From positions 1 through 64,000 of the forward strand of contig NZ_JOEH01000016.1 in the NCBI RefSeq assembly GCF_000719095.1: DNA of 64,000 nt, given 5' to 3'. Position 1 is the first letter of the stretch. Every line of letters begins with the position of its first letter. This DNA comes from Streptacidiphilus jeojiense. Lineage in GTDB: Bacteria > Actinomycetota > Actinomycetes > Streptomycetales > Streptomycetaceae. The notes beneath the pieces are model-generated. The model saw nothing but the letters and a program-made list of their open reading frames with translations, made no database searches and had not been told where the DNA came from. Positions 49,233 through 57,313 of this stretch are shown here, in pieces. The position numbers and the translations under genes are program-made.

Positions 49233-49915
49233 GCGGCGAGGAGGACCGAGGCGGGTCCGTCGACGGGATCGAGGACGGCGGCGGCGACGCGGAGCTCCGG
49301 GTCGAGCGCGGACCAGATCTCGTCCAGCAGTTCGGCGGCGTCCCGGGCGGCGACCGCGGTCTCGTGGAACGGTGCCGCCACCGAGACGGTCCGGCCGTCC
49401 GACTGATAGGTCGTCAGCAGGACTGCCTCACCCGGTTCCAGGGCCTTCACGGTCAGCGTCATGACGTTGCTGGTCGACCGGGTGCCGCCGCTCGGACGCG
49501 CCGCGCCGAGCACGGCGGTGCGGCCGCCGTCCCGGCTGAGCAGTGCGGTGATCCGGGAGGTGCGGATCGGCGGGTCGGGCTCGTACTCCAGCCCGCCCAG
49601 CGCGTCGGCGGGCGAGGTCCCGTTCCGGAGCCTTCGGGTCACCTCGGAGACCTGCTCGCCGTTGCCGAGCACCAGCCAGTCGGGGGTGGTCAGCGCCGCC
49701 TCGTAGTGCCGCAGCGGGTCGTGCTCGCTCGGCGCGAGCGGGCCCACCAGCAGCCGGTCCTGCTCCCGCCGCAGCGCACGGTCCTTGGAGGCGTCACTGC
49801 GGCCGGTCAGGAAGTAGCCGCCGAGCACCGCCCCGGACCGCGTGCGGGCGCAGAGGACGCCCCGGCCCGGGTACGGATTCGACGTCAGCAAAGCGGTCAG
49901 ATCTGTCACCGTCAT
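49172..49915 (-). CDS. IMP cyclohydrolase-like (PurO family) protein
   Basis: 247 aa, starting MTVTDLTALLTSNPYPGRGV, a family hallmark. Other conserved parts: GYFLTGRSDASKDR, HYEAALTTPDWLVLGNGEQV and VLLTTYQSDGR. PurO catalyses FAICAR to IMP in archaea; the actinobacterial homologues are untested as far as I know, and purH normally does this step. Start ATG 49915; another ATG at 49924 is possible. Convergently overlaps the SnoaL-like gene. Confidence 0.75.
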   Translation of the reverse strand: MTVTDLTALLTSNPYPGRGVLCARTRSGAVLGGYFLTGRSDASKDRALRREQDRLLVGPLAPSEHDPLRHYEAALTTPDWLVLGNGEQVSEVTRRLRNGTSPADALGGLEYEPDPPIRTSRITALLSRDGGRTAVLGAARPSGGTRSTSNVMTLTVKALEPGEAVLLTTYQSDGRTVSVAAPFHETAVAARDAAELLDEIWSALDPELRVAAAVLDPVDGPASVLLAAQSTFTARSSNSWAARTESL

Positions 49916-49932
49916 GGGGAGCATTCTCGGGG

Positions 49933-49975
49933 ACGGGTTCCCCCGGCCGGGAGGCAGGGAGCCGGGGGAACCCGT
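49933..49975 (-). terminator. terminator after GH48 cellulase
   Basis: Perfect 15-bp arms ACGGGTTCCCCCGGC and GCCGGGGGAACCCGT, 17 nt past the cellulase stop codon. Confidence 0.85.
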
Positions 49976-49991
49976 GGGTCGGGCCGGCCGG

Positions 49992-52796
49992 TCAGGACGG
50001 CTCGGTGCCGTAGGCGAGGGTGCCGTTGACGTAGACGGTGACCTTGGGGGCGTCGGCGTAGCTGGTGTTGGTGCCGTAGCTGTAGTCGTTGGTCTCGGTG
50101 AAGTTGGACCAGTCGGTCTTGTTGAACCGGTTCTGGATCTCGCCGGTGGAGGCACCCGCGGCGAGGCTGCCGGCGCCGGTGGTGAAGCCGACCAGCAGGT
50201 AGTGGTCCGCGCCGGTCTTCGCGGTGGGCATGGCGACCACCGAGTGGGTGACGTTGCCCGAGCCGATCACCGCGTAGTCGACGTTGGTGCTGAAGGTGTT
50301 GGCACCGCCGTCGCTGGTGAACCAGTAGCGCAGGGTCACCGTCGACAGGGCCAGCGGGGTGGTGCCGGTGTTGACCACCTGCAGGCCCGGCTTGATCTGG
50401 TTGTCGCCCGGCGAGGAGTCCAGGTTCTTGTACTGCGCCTTGACCGTGCCGGTGGTGACGGTGCCCGCGGAGGTGGTGCCGGTCACCGTGCTGGACGCGG
50501 TCGAGAGGTTGCCCGCGGCGTCGGTCGCCACGACCGAGTAGTTGTACGCCGTGGAGGCGCTCAGCCCGGTGTCGGTGAAGGTGGTCGCCGTGGTGGTGGT
50601 CCCGGCCAGCGCGCTGTTGCGGTAGACGTCGTAGCCGGTCACGGCCACGTTGTCGGTCGAGGCCGTCCACGACAGCGAGACGGTGCTGCTGGTCACGCCG
50701 GTGACCTTCAGGTTGGTCGGTGCCGAGGGCGGGGTGGTGTCGCCGGTGCTGGTGCCACCGCCGGCGACGAGTTCGCCGTACACCGCGTAGGCCATGGCGA
50801 TGTCCGCCTGCGCCCAGAAGCGGTGGTAGGTGAAGGACGGCGCCGCCCCTCCGTTGAGGTACGTCTGGACCTTGGCGAAGGACGGGTCGTTCTTGTACCA
50901 GGAGCGGATGGACAGGAAGGTGGCCCCGGGCGCGATCGGGTCGCCGTTGGGCATCTTGCCGGACCAGCCGCTGGGCACGAACACCGGGTCGTTGAAGCGG
51001 CTGTAGTCGGTGCGGGTCTCCGCCACCGCGATGCCCTTGGTGTCGGCGAAGGTCGCCATCACGTCGAGCAGGCTCTTGGCCAGGGCGGTGTAGGTGGTGT
51101 TGCCGGACTTGACGCCGTAGTAGGTCAGCGCCTTGACGTAGGCCGCGCAGACGCCGACGTCGTTGCCGAAGTCCGCGACGGTGACGTGCAGCGAGGCGTT
51201 GGCGCCCGGGCTGCTCGCGTTCCAGGTGTCCGGCTGCCCGCTCCAGTTGAGCGTGGACGGGATCGAGAAGTTGCTCGACGTGACGGTGGTCTGCGAGGCG
51301 GCCCAGGCCATCCACTTGTCCAGGATCGTCTTGGCGCTGGCGTTCCCGGTCACGTAGTAGTACTCGGCGAGCCGCTCCATCGCCCAGGCCTGCATCCCGA
51401 ACCAGTTGTTGCTGGGCGGGTCGTGGTAGACCGGCTCCCAGTCGTAGGCCATGCCGTAGAAGGTCGGGTCGCCAGCCGGGGGCGTGGCGTAGGCGCCGTT
51501 CCAGCTGTTGGTGCAGCCGCCGGCGATGGCGCCCTCGGCCGACTGGAGCCAGCGGAAGAACTCCAACTGCCGTGCCAGGCTGCTGGTCCAGTCGCCCTTG
51601 GCGGTCGGCGACATCGGCGTCAGCGCGGCCACGTTGGACATCGCCCAGGCCGCGAGCGGGTTCTGGTAGCCCTGGTGCGAGGCGCCGTCCCCGATCCGCC
51701 AGGCCCAGCCGCCGCCCGGCTCCGCCCCGCCCCAGGCGTAGTACCAGGCCATCAGGTAGTGCTCGGAACTGCGTCCGGATCCGGCGGCGCAACCGGTGGG
51801 GCTGGTGCAGCCGCCGATCTGCTTGAAGTACTTGTCGAACAGCGAGTACCGCAGGAAGTCGCCCATCTTGGCGGCCTTCGCCGCCGAGGCGGTGACCTGG
51901 CTCGCCGCGCCCTGGGCCGAGGCCCAGCGGTAGGCCCAGTAGGCGGCCTGGACGGCGCGGGCGTCGGCGTCCGGGGCGTTGGTGTACTTCCACTGGGTGG
52001 CGTAGGAACCGCTCTGCTTCACGAACAGGTCGAGGTAGCCGTTGGTGCCGCCGTACTTCATCAGGTCGGTGCAGGGCTGCGGGATCGTCTCCCACACCGA
52101 CTCCTGCGAGCCGCGCTGGTAGCTGTTGATGTACGAGGGACCGGTCGCGGTGGGGCCGTTCTCGGCGCCGGTGCCGGGCGTGTTCCCGTAGCCGTAGGTG
52201 TTGTCGACGTCCATCAGCCAGTGCATCCCGTAGATGTCCGAGGTGCCGTAGGTGGAGGTCAGCTCACTGGCCAGCGGGTCCTGACCGACCGACACCGAGG
52301 TGTCGAGCGGGCTGGGGTAGCTGCTGGGGTCCGGCCACTCGGGTGCGTAGGTGGCCGGCGAGGAGGGGTTGTAGGAGCTGTTGGTCGGCTGGTCCACGTG
52401 CTGCGGGATGATGTAGTGCTCCGCCGTCGTCCAGGCGTTGTTGAAGGCGGTCCAGTCGCCGGTCACCCGGCCGTAGGTGGCCTCCAGCCAGAACCAGAAG
52501 CTGAACGCCTCCGACGTGGTCTGGTGCCCGTGGTCCGGCGCCTCGACGATCAGTGTCTCCACCGAGTGGAACGGGATGCCCTCGGGGCTGAAGTAGCCGT
52601 TGGCCGAGTTCTTGATCTTGGCGTACTGGGTCAGGAACTGCTGGGTGTACGCGTCCGTCGAGGGGGTCACCTCGGGCGAGACGGTGTTCGGGCGATCCGC
52701 CCAGGCCTTGGCGATGACCGGCGCGCCGCTCACCGCCGCCATCGCGGTGCCGACCGCGGCGATGGCGAAGCGCCTTCGGGACAGGGATTCGGACAT
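49992..52796 (-). CDS. secreted GH48 cellobiohydrolase with FnIII and CBM3
   Basis: Processive reducing-end exoglucanase releasing cellobiose from crystalline cellulose. 934 aa: Tat signal with RRRF (7-10) and cleavage near 33; GH48 catalytic domain about 40-675, with EAPDHGHQTTSE carrying Glu85 and Glu96 (11 apart, as in Cel48F); FnIII linker about 689-778; CBM3 about 785-934 (DNQIKPGLQVVNTG, GEIQNRFNKTDWSN). I recall Streptomyces GH48 enzymes more often carrying CBM2, so the layout is notable. Controlled by CebR-like boxes upstream. Confidence 0.95.
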   Translation of the reverse strand: MSESLSRRRFAIAAVGTAMAAVSGAPVIAKAWADRPNTVSPEVTPSTDAYTQQFLTQYAKIKNSANGYFSPEGIPFHSVETLIVEAPDHGHQTTSEAFSFWFWLEATYGRVTGDWTAFNNAWTTAEHYIIPQHVDQPTNSSYNPSSPATYAPEWPDPSSYPSPLDTSVSVGQDPLASELTSTYGTSDIYGMHWLMDVDNTYGYGNTPGTGAENGPTATGPSYINSYQRGSQESVWETIPQPCTDLMKYGGTNGYLDLFVKQSGSYATQWKYTNAPDADARAVQAAYWAYRWASAQGAASQVTASAAKAAKMGDFLRYSLFDKYFKQIGGCTSPTGCAAGSGRSSEHYLMAWYYAWGGAEPGGGWAWRIGDGASHQGYQNPLAAWAMSNVAALTPMSPTAKGDWTSSLARQLEFFRWLQSAEGAIAGGCTNSWNGAYATPPAGDPTFYGMAYDWEPVYHDPPSNNWFGMQAWAMERLAEYYYVTGNASAKTILDKWMAWAASQTTVTSSNFSIPSTLNWSGQPDTWNASSPGANASLHVTVADFGNDVGVCAAYVKALTYYGVKSGNTTYTALAKSLLDVMATFADTKGIAVAETRTDYSRFNDPVFVPSGWSGKMPNGDPIAPGATFLSIRSWYKNDPSFAKVQTYLNGGAAPSFTYHRFWAQADIAMAYAVYGELVAGGGTSTGDTTPPSAPTNLKVTGVTSSTVSLSWTASTDNVAVTGYDVYRNSALAGTTTTATTFTDTGLSASTAYNYSVVATDAAGNLSTASSTVTGTTSAGTVTTGTVKAQYKNLDSSPGDNQIKPGLQVVNTGTTPLALSTVTLRYWFTSDGGANTFSTNVDYAVIGSGNVTHSVVAMPTAKTGADHYLLVGFTTGAGSLAAGASTGEIQNRFNKTDWSNFTETNDYSYGTNTSYADAPKVTVYVNGTLAYGTEPS

Positions 52797-52931
52797 GGCA
52801 GTCGTACTCCTTCGACGGCGGGCGGGTCCGGGACCCGGCGGGCCTGGGTGGGGGGAATGCTGAAGGGACGCACTGTTCGGCGGGTGCTCGTGACCGGCGA
52901 GGGGTGGTCACCGGCGGGTGGTGGGCGCGAC

Positions 52932-52945
52932 TGGGCGCGCTCCCA
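52932..52945. promoter_or_regulatory. second, imperfect CebR-like box
   Basis: TGGGCGCGCTCCCA, one mismatch to TGGGAGCGCTCCCA; 136 nt before the cellulase start codon. Confidence 0.65.
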
Positions 52946-53030
52946 TCCACGGCACGTACTGACCTCCTGCCGGGCAGGTGCCGACAGGGTGAATGTGGTG
53001 CCCCACAGGGCTTTCTTCGGAGCAGCCTGG

Positions 53031-53044
53031 TGGGAGCGCTCCCA
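53031..53044. promoter_or_regulatory. perfect CebR box
   Basis: TGGGAGCGCTCCCA, the consensus operator of the cellobiose-responsive LacI repressor CebR. It lies 235 nt upstream of the cellulase; repression is lifted by cello-oligosaccharides. Confidence 0.9.
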
Positions 53045-53158
53045 ATAGTTGGGGCTTTCCGGTGACACGTCAAGAGCTGTGACGCACCTCGGTCCGCAGC
53101 GACGGAGTCGGCCTGGAGATCGTCAGATCTTGCTCGGTCAGCGCGAGTTGACGGAGAG

Positions 53159-54079
53159 TCAGCGCTGGATCAGTGACTCGGCGACGGCGGTGATCGCGTC
53201 CGGGCCGACCCGGCAGCAGCCGCCGACCAGGCGGGCGCCGGCCTCGACCCAGCCCTCGACCAGGTGGCCGTCGAAACGGGAGGAGCCCTCCCAGGCCCGG
53301 GTCCGCGCGTTCCAGGTCTCGCCGCTGTTGGGGTAGACCACCACCGGCTTGCCGGTGGCCTCCACGGCCAGCGCCACCGCCTGCTCCACGTCCTGCGGGT
53401 CGCAGCAGTTCACGCCCACGGCGATCACCGCGTCGTCGGCCGCGGCCAGGGCGAAGGCCTCGGCCAGCGGCTGCCCGGCCCGGGTGCGCTCCCCCGCGAC
53501 GCTGTAGCTGAGCCAGGCCGGGACGCCGAGCCCGTCCAGTGCGCGCAGCAGCGCCTCCGCCTCCCTGGCGTCCGGGACCGTCTCCAGTGCCAGCACGTCG
53601 GCGCCGGCCTCCGCGAGCACCTCCATCCGGGGCCGGTGGAAGCGCTCCAGCTCGGCGACGCTCAGCCCGTAGTCGCCGCGGTACTCCGAGCCGTCCGCGA
53701 GCATCGCCCCGTACGGACCGACCGATGCGGCCACCCACCTGGAGCCGTCACCTGCGGTTTCGCGCCGGGCCCGGTCGGCCAGTTCGACGCTGCGCCGCAG
53801 CAGCGCCGCCGCCTCGGCGCGGCCGGTGCCGCGCCGGGCGAAGCCCTCGAAGGTGGCCTGGTAGCTGCTGGTGATCGCGACCTGCGCGCCCGCCGCGTAG
53901 TAGGCGGCATGCGCCTGGACGATCGCCTCGGGCCGGTCGGCCAGCAGCCGGGCCGACCAGAGCCCGTCGGACAGGTCGTGGCCGGCGGCGGCCAGCTGGT
54001 TGGACATCCCGCCGTCCAGCACCAGCGGCCCCTCGGCCAGGGCGGCGGCGAGGGGGGACTGCGGCGGGTGGACGGACAT
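53159..54079 (-). CDS. mmuM: homocysteine S-methyltransferase
   Basis: Methylates homocysteine using S-methylmethionine or SAM. 306 aa. Zinc ligands: Cys in VGVNCCDPQ and the Cys pair in LVGGCCRVGPDAI. N-terminal PLVLDGGMSNQLAAAGHDL and ITSSYQATFEGFARRG. ATG 54079 follows AAGAAGG; the in-frame extension upstream is low complexity. 58 nt after the 2-hydroxyacid dehydrogenase gene. Confidence 0.93.
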   Translation of the reverse strand: MSVHPPQSPLAAALAEGPLVLDGGMSNQLAAAGHDLSDGLWSARLLADRPEAIVQAHAAYYAAGAQVAITSSYQATFEGFARRGTGRAEAAALLRRSVELADRARRETAGDGSRWVAASVGPYGAMLADGSEYRGDYGLSVAELERFHRPRMEVLAEAGADVLALETVPDAREAEALLRALDGLGVPAWLSYSVAGERTRAGQPLAEAFALAAADDAVIAVGVNCCDPQDVEQAVALAVEATGKPVVVYPNSGETWNARTRAWEGSSRFDGHLVEGWVEAGARLVGGCCRVGPDAITAVAESLIQR

Positions 54080-54096
54080 GGTGCACCTTCTTGTGT

Positions 54097-54139
54097 GTGG
54101 CGAACTTCTGCGTGGCGATCTTCTGCGTGGCGACTGCTC
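54097..54139. repeat. short tandem repeat upstream of mmuM
   Basis: GTGGCGAACTTCTGC, GTGGCGATCTTCTGC and a partial third copy GTGGCGACTGCTC, a 15-bp period in the gap between mmuM and the dehydrogenase. Confidence 0.7.
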
Positions 54140-55097
54140 AGTTGAGGCGGCGGACCGGGGATCCGGCGAGATAGGCCTGGATGTCCTCGACGGCGTGGGT
54201 GAAGTAGGTGCGGTAGTTGGCCTCGGAGACATAGCCCAGGTGCGGGGTGGCCAGCAGCCGGGGCGCGGTGCGCATCGGATGGTCGGCCGGGAGCGGTTCC
54301 TGGTCGAAGACGTCGAGACCGGCGCCGGCGATACGGCCTTCGCGGAGTGCGGCCAGCAGCGCGTCCTGGTCGACGATGGCGGCGCGGGAGGTGTTGACCA
54401 GGTAGGCGGTCGGCTTCATCAGGGCGAGTTCGGCCGGACCGAGCAGGCCGCGGCTGCGGTCCCCCAGGGCGAGGTGGACGGAGACGAAGTCGCTGGTCGC
54501 CAGGAGGTCGTCGAGGCCGGAGGCGCGTTCGACGCCGACCTCGTCGGCCCGCTCCTTGGTGAGGTTGCTGCTCCAGGCCGTCACCTCCATGCCGAAGGCC
54601 AGTCCGACCCTCGCCACCAGGCTGCCGATCTTCCCCAGGCCCAGCAGCCCCAGCCGGCGGCCGGCCAGGTCCGTGCCGACCGTGCTCTGCCAGGGGCCGC
54701 CGGTGCGCAGCGCGGTGCTCTCGGCGACGAGGCCGCGGGCGAGGCCCAGCAGCAGCGCCCAGGTGAGCTCGACCGGCGGGGTGGAGCTGCTGCCGGTACC
54801 GCAGACGGTCACCCCGCGCTCGCGGGCGGCGTCCATGTCGATGGCGACGTTGCGCATACCGGACGCGACCAGCAGCCGCAGCCGGGGCAGCCGGTCGAAC
54901 AGCGCCGCCGGGAAGGGCACCCGCTCGCGCAGCGTGACCACGATGTCGAACGGCTCGATCGCACGGACCAGCTCGTCCTCGGTGGCGAAGTGCCCGGTGA
55001 AACTTACGAGGTCAAGCTCGTCGGCGAGGGGGGTCCAGTCGGCCATGGCGGTGGCGACGTTCTGGTAGTCGTCGAGGACGGCGCAGCGCAGTTTCAT
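54138..55097 (-). CDS. D-2-hydroxyacid dehydrogenase
   Basis: NAD-dependent, 319 aa. Rossmann motif LGLLGLGKIGSLVARVG; catalytic Arg in VNTSRAAIVD, Glu in DVFDQEPLP and His in LATPHLGYVSE. The substrate is uncertain (glycerate, lactate and phosphoglycerate dehydrogenases share these). Ends beside mmuM; a G-quadruplex-prone tract lies 44 nt before its start codon. Confidence 0.9.
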   Translation of the reverse strand: MKLRCAVLDDYQNVATAMADWTPLADELDLVSFTGHFATEDELVRAIEPFDIVVTLRERVPFPAALFDRLPRLRLLVASGMRNVAIDMDAARERGVTVCGTGSSSTPPVELTWALLLGLARGLVAESTALRTGGPWQSTVGTDLAGRRLGLLGLGKIGSLVARVGLAFGMEVTAWSSNLTKERADEVGVERASGLDDLLATSDFVSVHLALGDRSRGLLGPAELALMKPTAYLVNTSRAAIVDQDALLAALREGRIAGAGLDVFDQEPLPADHPMRTAPRLLATPHLGYVSEANYRTYFTHAVEDIQAYLAGSPVRRLN

Positions 55098-55140
55098 GGC
55101 TCCAGCCTATGACGGGGCCTGGGGCGAGGGGCTGTGGTCA

Positions 55141-55170
55141 GGGACTGGGGACTGGGGACTGGGGACTGGG
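55141..55170 (+). repeat. 7-bp tandem G-tract repeat
   Basis: Five runs of three or four G separated by ACT each time; fits a G-quadruplex motif with 3-nt loops. Confidence 0.85.
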
Positions 55171-55178
55171 CAGGGTGA

Positions 55179-55215
55179 GGCCGACGTCCGGACCCGGGGG
55201 CCGACGTCCGGACCC
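55179..55215. repeat. 17-bp direct repeat
   Basis: GGCCGACGTCCGGACCC occurs at 55179 and 55199, a 20-bp period. Confidence 0.8.
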
Positions 55216-55244
55216 TGGCTGTTCCACGAACGCGAGCGCCGTGG

Positions 55245-55747
55245 TTCGGTGGTTTGCGGCAGCTGTAGGTGGCTTACGTGGCGTCACCGTTGCCGCCCTC
55301 CGCCGTCCGTGGCTTGTTGCTGTTGCTCGCTTCGCTCGCGGCGACAAGGACGGGGAGGGGTGCGGGGTCTCGCCGTTGCCGGGCGGCGGGTCGGTCGGCG
55401 GTGCGGCTGGAGAAACGATTCGCCAGGTAGGTGCCCTCTACACTTTGGGTCAATCTTCGGACATTGGGTCACTTGATCTACATGAATGCCCGGATATGTC
55501 GGACATCTCCGTACGACGAGTGACCCGATGTACGAGAAGTGACCCGAGTTCAGGCAACTCGACCCACCGCACGCCCCCCGCACGCCCCCCGCACGCCCCC
55601 GTCACGGGCCTACGGCGACCGGCCAAGCAGCCCCCTCCCCGCTGTTGGCCCGCGAGCGCAGCGATCAACAGCAACAAGCACGTACGGCGGAGGGCGGCAA
55701 CGAACCCGCCACGTAAGCCACCCACAGCTTCCGCACACCAGCAACGG
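55245..55747. repeat. roughly 500-bp imperfect palindrome
   Basis: Left arm about 55245-55362 and right arm about 55627-55747 are inverted copies with only scattered differences; both hold TAGGTGGCTTACGTGGCG-like sequence, GTTGCCGCCCTCCGCCGT and CTTGTTGCTGTTG. The centre (55440-55560) is less GC-rich and carries further inverted words (GGGTCACTT and AAGTGACCC). No transposase frame. Could be a MITE-like element or relic of a duplication. Confidence 0.75.
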
Positions 55748-55898
55748 GGGCGCGCACATCACCACCCCCGAACCTGTCCTCGAAACCGAGACAGATCCGC
55801 CTTCCCTGCACAACCAGCGCGAAGCGCTGATCTCCCGCGCGGTACGACGACGGCGACGACGGTGTGCCGGCTGCGGCTCCGGCTGGGCGCGTGGCGGA

Positions 55899-57248
55899 TC
55901 AGGCCCTTGTGGCGGACCCGGCCGATTCGGGTTCCGCTTCCGGCTGCTGCCCGGGGCCGCCGGCGGGAAGGGCGACCATGGCGTAGAGGCCGGCCAGCAG
56001 CACGAAGATCCCCGAGGCGGTGAAGACGGTGTCGATCCGGCCGAAGGTCATCCCCGCGACCCGCGCGTGCAGATTCTGCAGCACGGTGCTCGCGAGCCAG
56101 CCGGCGACCACCACCGAGAGCATGGAGGCGAGCTGGATCGCCGGGTTGATCACCGCCATCACCCGGCCCAGGTACTCCTGCGGTGTCGCCGCCAGCACCA
56201 GCGGCGACACCGCGGTGTTGACCATCGCCAGCGGAACACCGACCAGACCGATCACCAGCATGCCGGCCCAGAGCTGGCTCTGCCGGGCGTAGCCCACCAG
56301 CACCAGCCCGGTGAGGGCCAGGGCGAACCAGAGGGTGTTGCGCGCACCGAACCGTTTCACCACCGCGCCCGCCCCCACCGCACCGACGATCAGGCCGACG
56401 CCGAAGACCGTCTCCATGAAGCCGTAGATGTGCGGGTTCGCGTGCAGGTTCTCGGTGACGAAGAAGATGTCGAGGGAGTTGATCGCCCCGGCCCCGCAGG
56501 CCACGATGGCGGCGACGGCGAGGATCACCACCAGCACCCGGTTGCCCGCGAAGAAGCGCAGACCGGAGACGAACTCCCCACGCAGGTCCGGGTGTTCGGC
56601 GCCGTCCCGAGCCGGCTGCGGATGGGCCGGGACGCGCACCGAGCGCACCGCCGCCCAGGAGAAGGCATAGGAAAGGGCGTTGAGCAGCAGTGCCCACTGG
56701 AACCCGGCGGTGAACAGCAGCGGTGCCGCCAGCGGCGGCCCGATCAGGGAGGCGGTCGCCATGGTGGCCTGGCCCAGGCCGGCCGCCCGGGCGCGGTCCG
56801 CGTCGCCCTCGACCACCTCGCCGATCACGGCCAGCCTGGCCGGGTTGAAGAACTGCCCGGTGGCGTTGACCAGGAACACCAGGGCGTAGATCAGGCCCAG
56901 CCAGGCCCCGACCGGAAGTGCCGAGACCGGCAGGAACGACAGCACGGCGAGCACTCCCACCGCCGTCCCGCGGACCACCTCGGTCCGCAGCATGGTGCGC
57001 TTGCGGTCCCAGCGGTCGACGAACACTCCGGCCAGCGGCCCGACCACCAGCGCCGCCGCACCTACCGCCAGCATCACCCCGCTGACCGCCGCCGGCGCCC
57101 AGGGCCGGCCCTTCCCGAGGACCGTCGCGACCCACAGCACCAGGGTGGTGTCGAAGACGTAGTCCCCGACGGTGGAGACCGCCTCCCCGTACCAGAGCCG
57201 TGCGTAGTCACGGTTGATCAGCAGCTTCTCCACGCGTGCGGATATCAC
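55899..57248 (-). CDS. MFS transporter
   Basis: 449 aa, about twelve transmembrane helices, MFS_3/enterobactin-exporter-like. The loop 2-3 motif is GVFVDRWDRKRTMLRTEV; GQFFNPARLAVIGE and TPQEYLGRVMAVINPAIQ are family-typical. Starts at GTG 57248. Substrate unknown; drug or siderophore efflux is the usual guess. Lies downstream of the mutagenesis operon on the same strand with a 65-nt gap. Confidence 0.88.
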   Translation of the reverse strand: MISARVEKLLINRDYARLWYGEAVSTVGDYVFDTTLVLWVATVLGKGRPWAPAAVSGVMLAVGAAALVVGPLAGVFVDRWDRKRTMLRTEVVRGTAVGVLAVLSFLPVSALPVGAWLGLIYALVFLVNATGQFFNPARLAVIGEVVEGDADRARAAGLGQATMATASLIGPPLAAPLLFTAGFQWALLLNALSYAFSWAAVRSVRVPAHPQPARDGAEHPDLRGEFVSGLRFFAGNRVLVVILAVAAIVACGAGAINSLDIFFVTENLHANPHIYGFMETVFGVGLIVGAVGAGAVVKRFGARNTLWFALALTGLVLVGYARQSQLWAGMLVIGLVGVPLAMVNTAVSPLVLAATPQEYLGRVMAVINPAIQLASMLSVVVAGWLASTVLQNLHARVAGMTFGRIDTVFTASGIFVLLAGLYAMVALPAGGPGQQPEAEPESAGSATRA

Positions 57249-57313
57249 GAGGCCCCCGTAGCCCGAGACATGACAGTCGTCAGTGTTCGAAGGAGGGTAG
57301 CGCAGCCTTCTGG

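Larger units (their letters stand above)
52797..53158. other. cellulase upstream region
   Basis: 362 nt holding the cellulase promoter and two CebR-like boxes, and, at the right, the 3' flank of the homocysteine methyltransferase gene. No small gene is convincing. Confidence 0.7.
55098..55898. other. 800-nt intergenic region with repeats
   Basis: No convincing gene on either strand. It contains a five-tract G repeat, a 17-bp direct repeat, a large imperfect inverted repeat and an 11-bp tandem (CGCACGCCCCC, three copies near 55568-55600). Confidence 0.75.

Noticed and set aside
55568..55600. Three 11-bp C-rich units as a possible CRISPR
   Set aside because: Units are directly tandem without spacers. 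No CRISPR array or cas gene was seen anywhere in the window.
55109..56023. Open frames across the large palindrome, possibly a transposase or toxin
   Set aside because: Basic, Arg/Pro-rich, no catalytic motif, and they run into the MFS gene complement.
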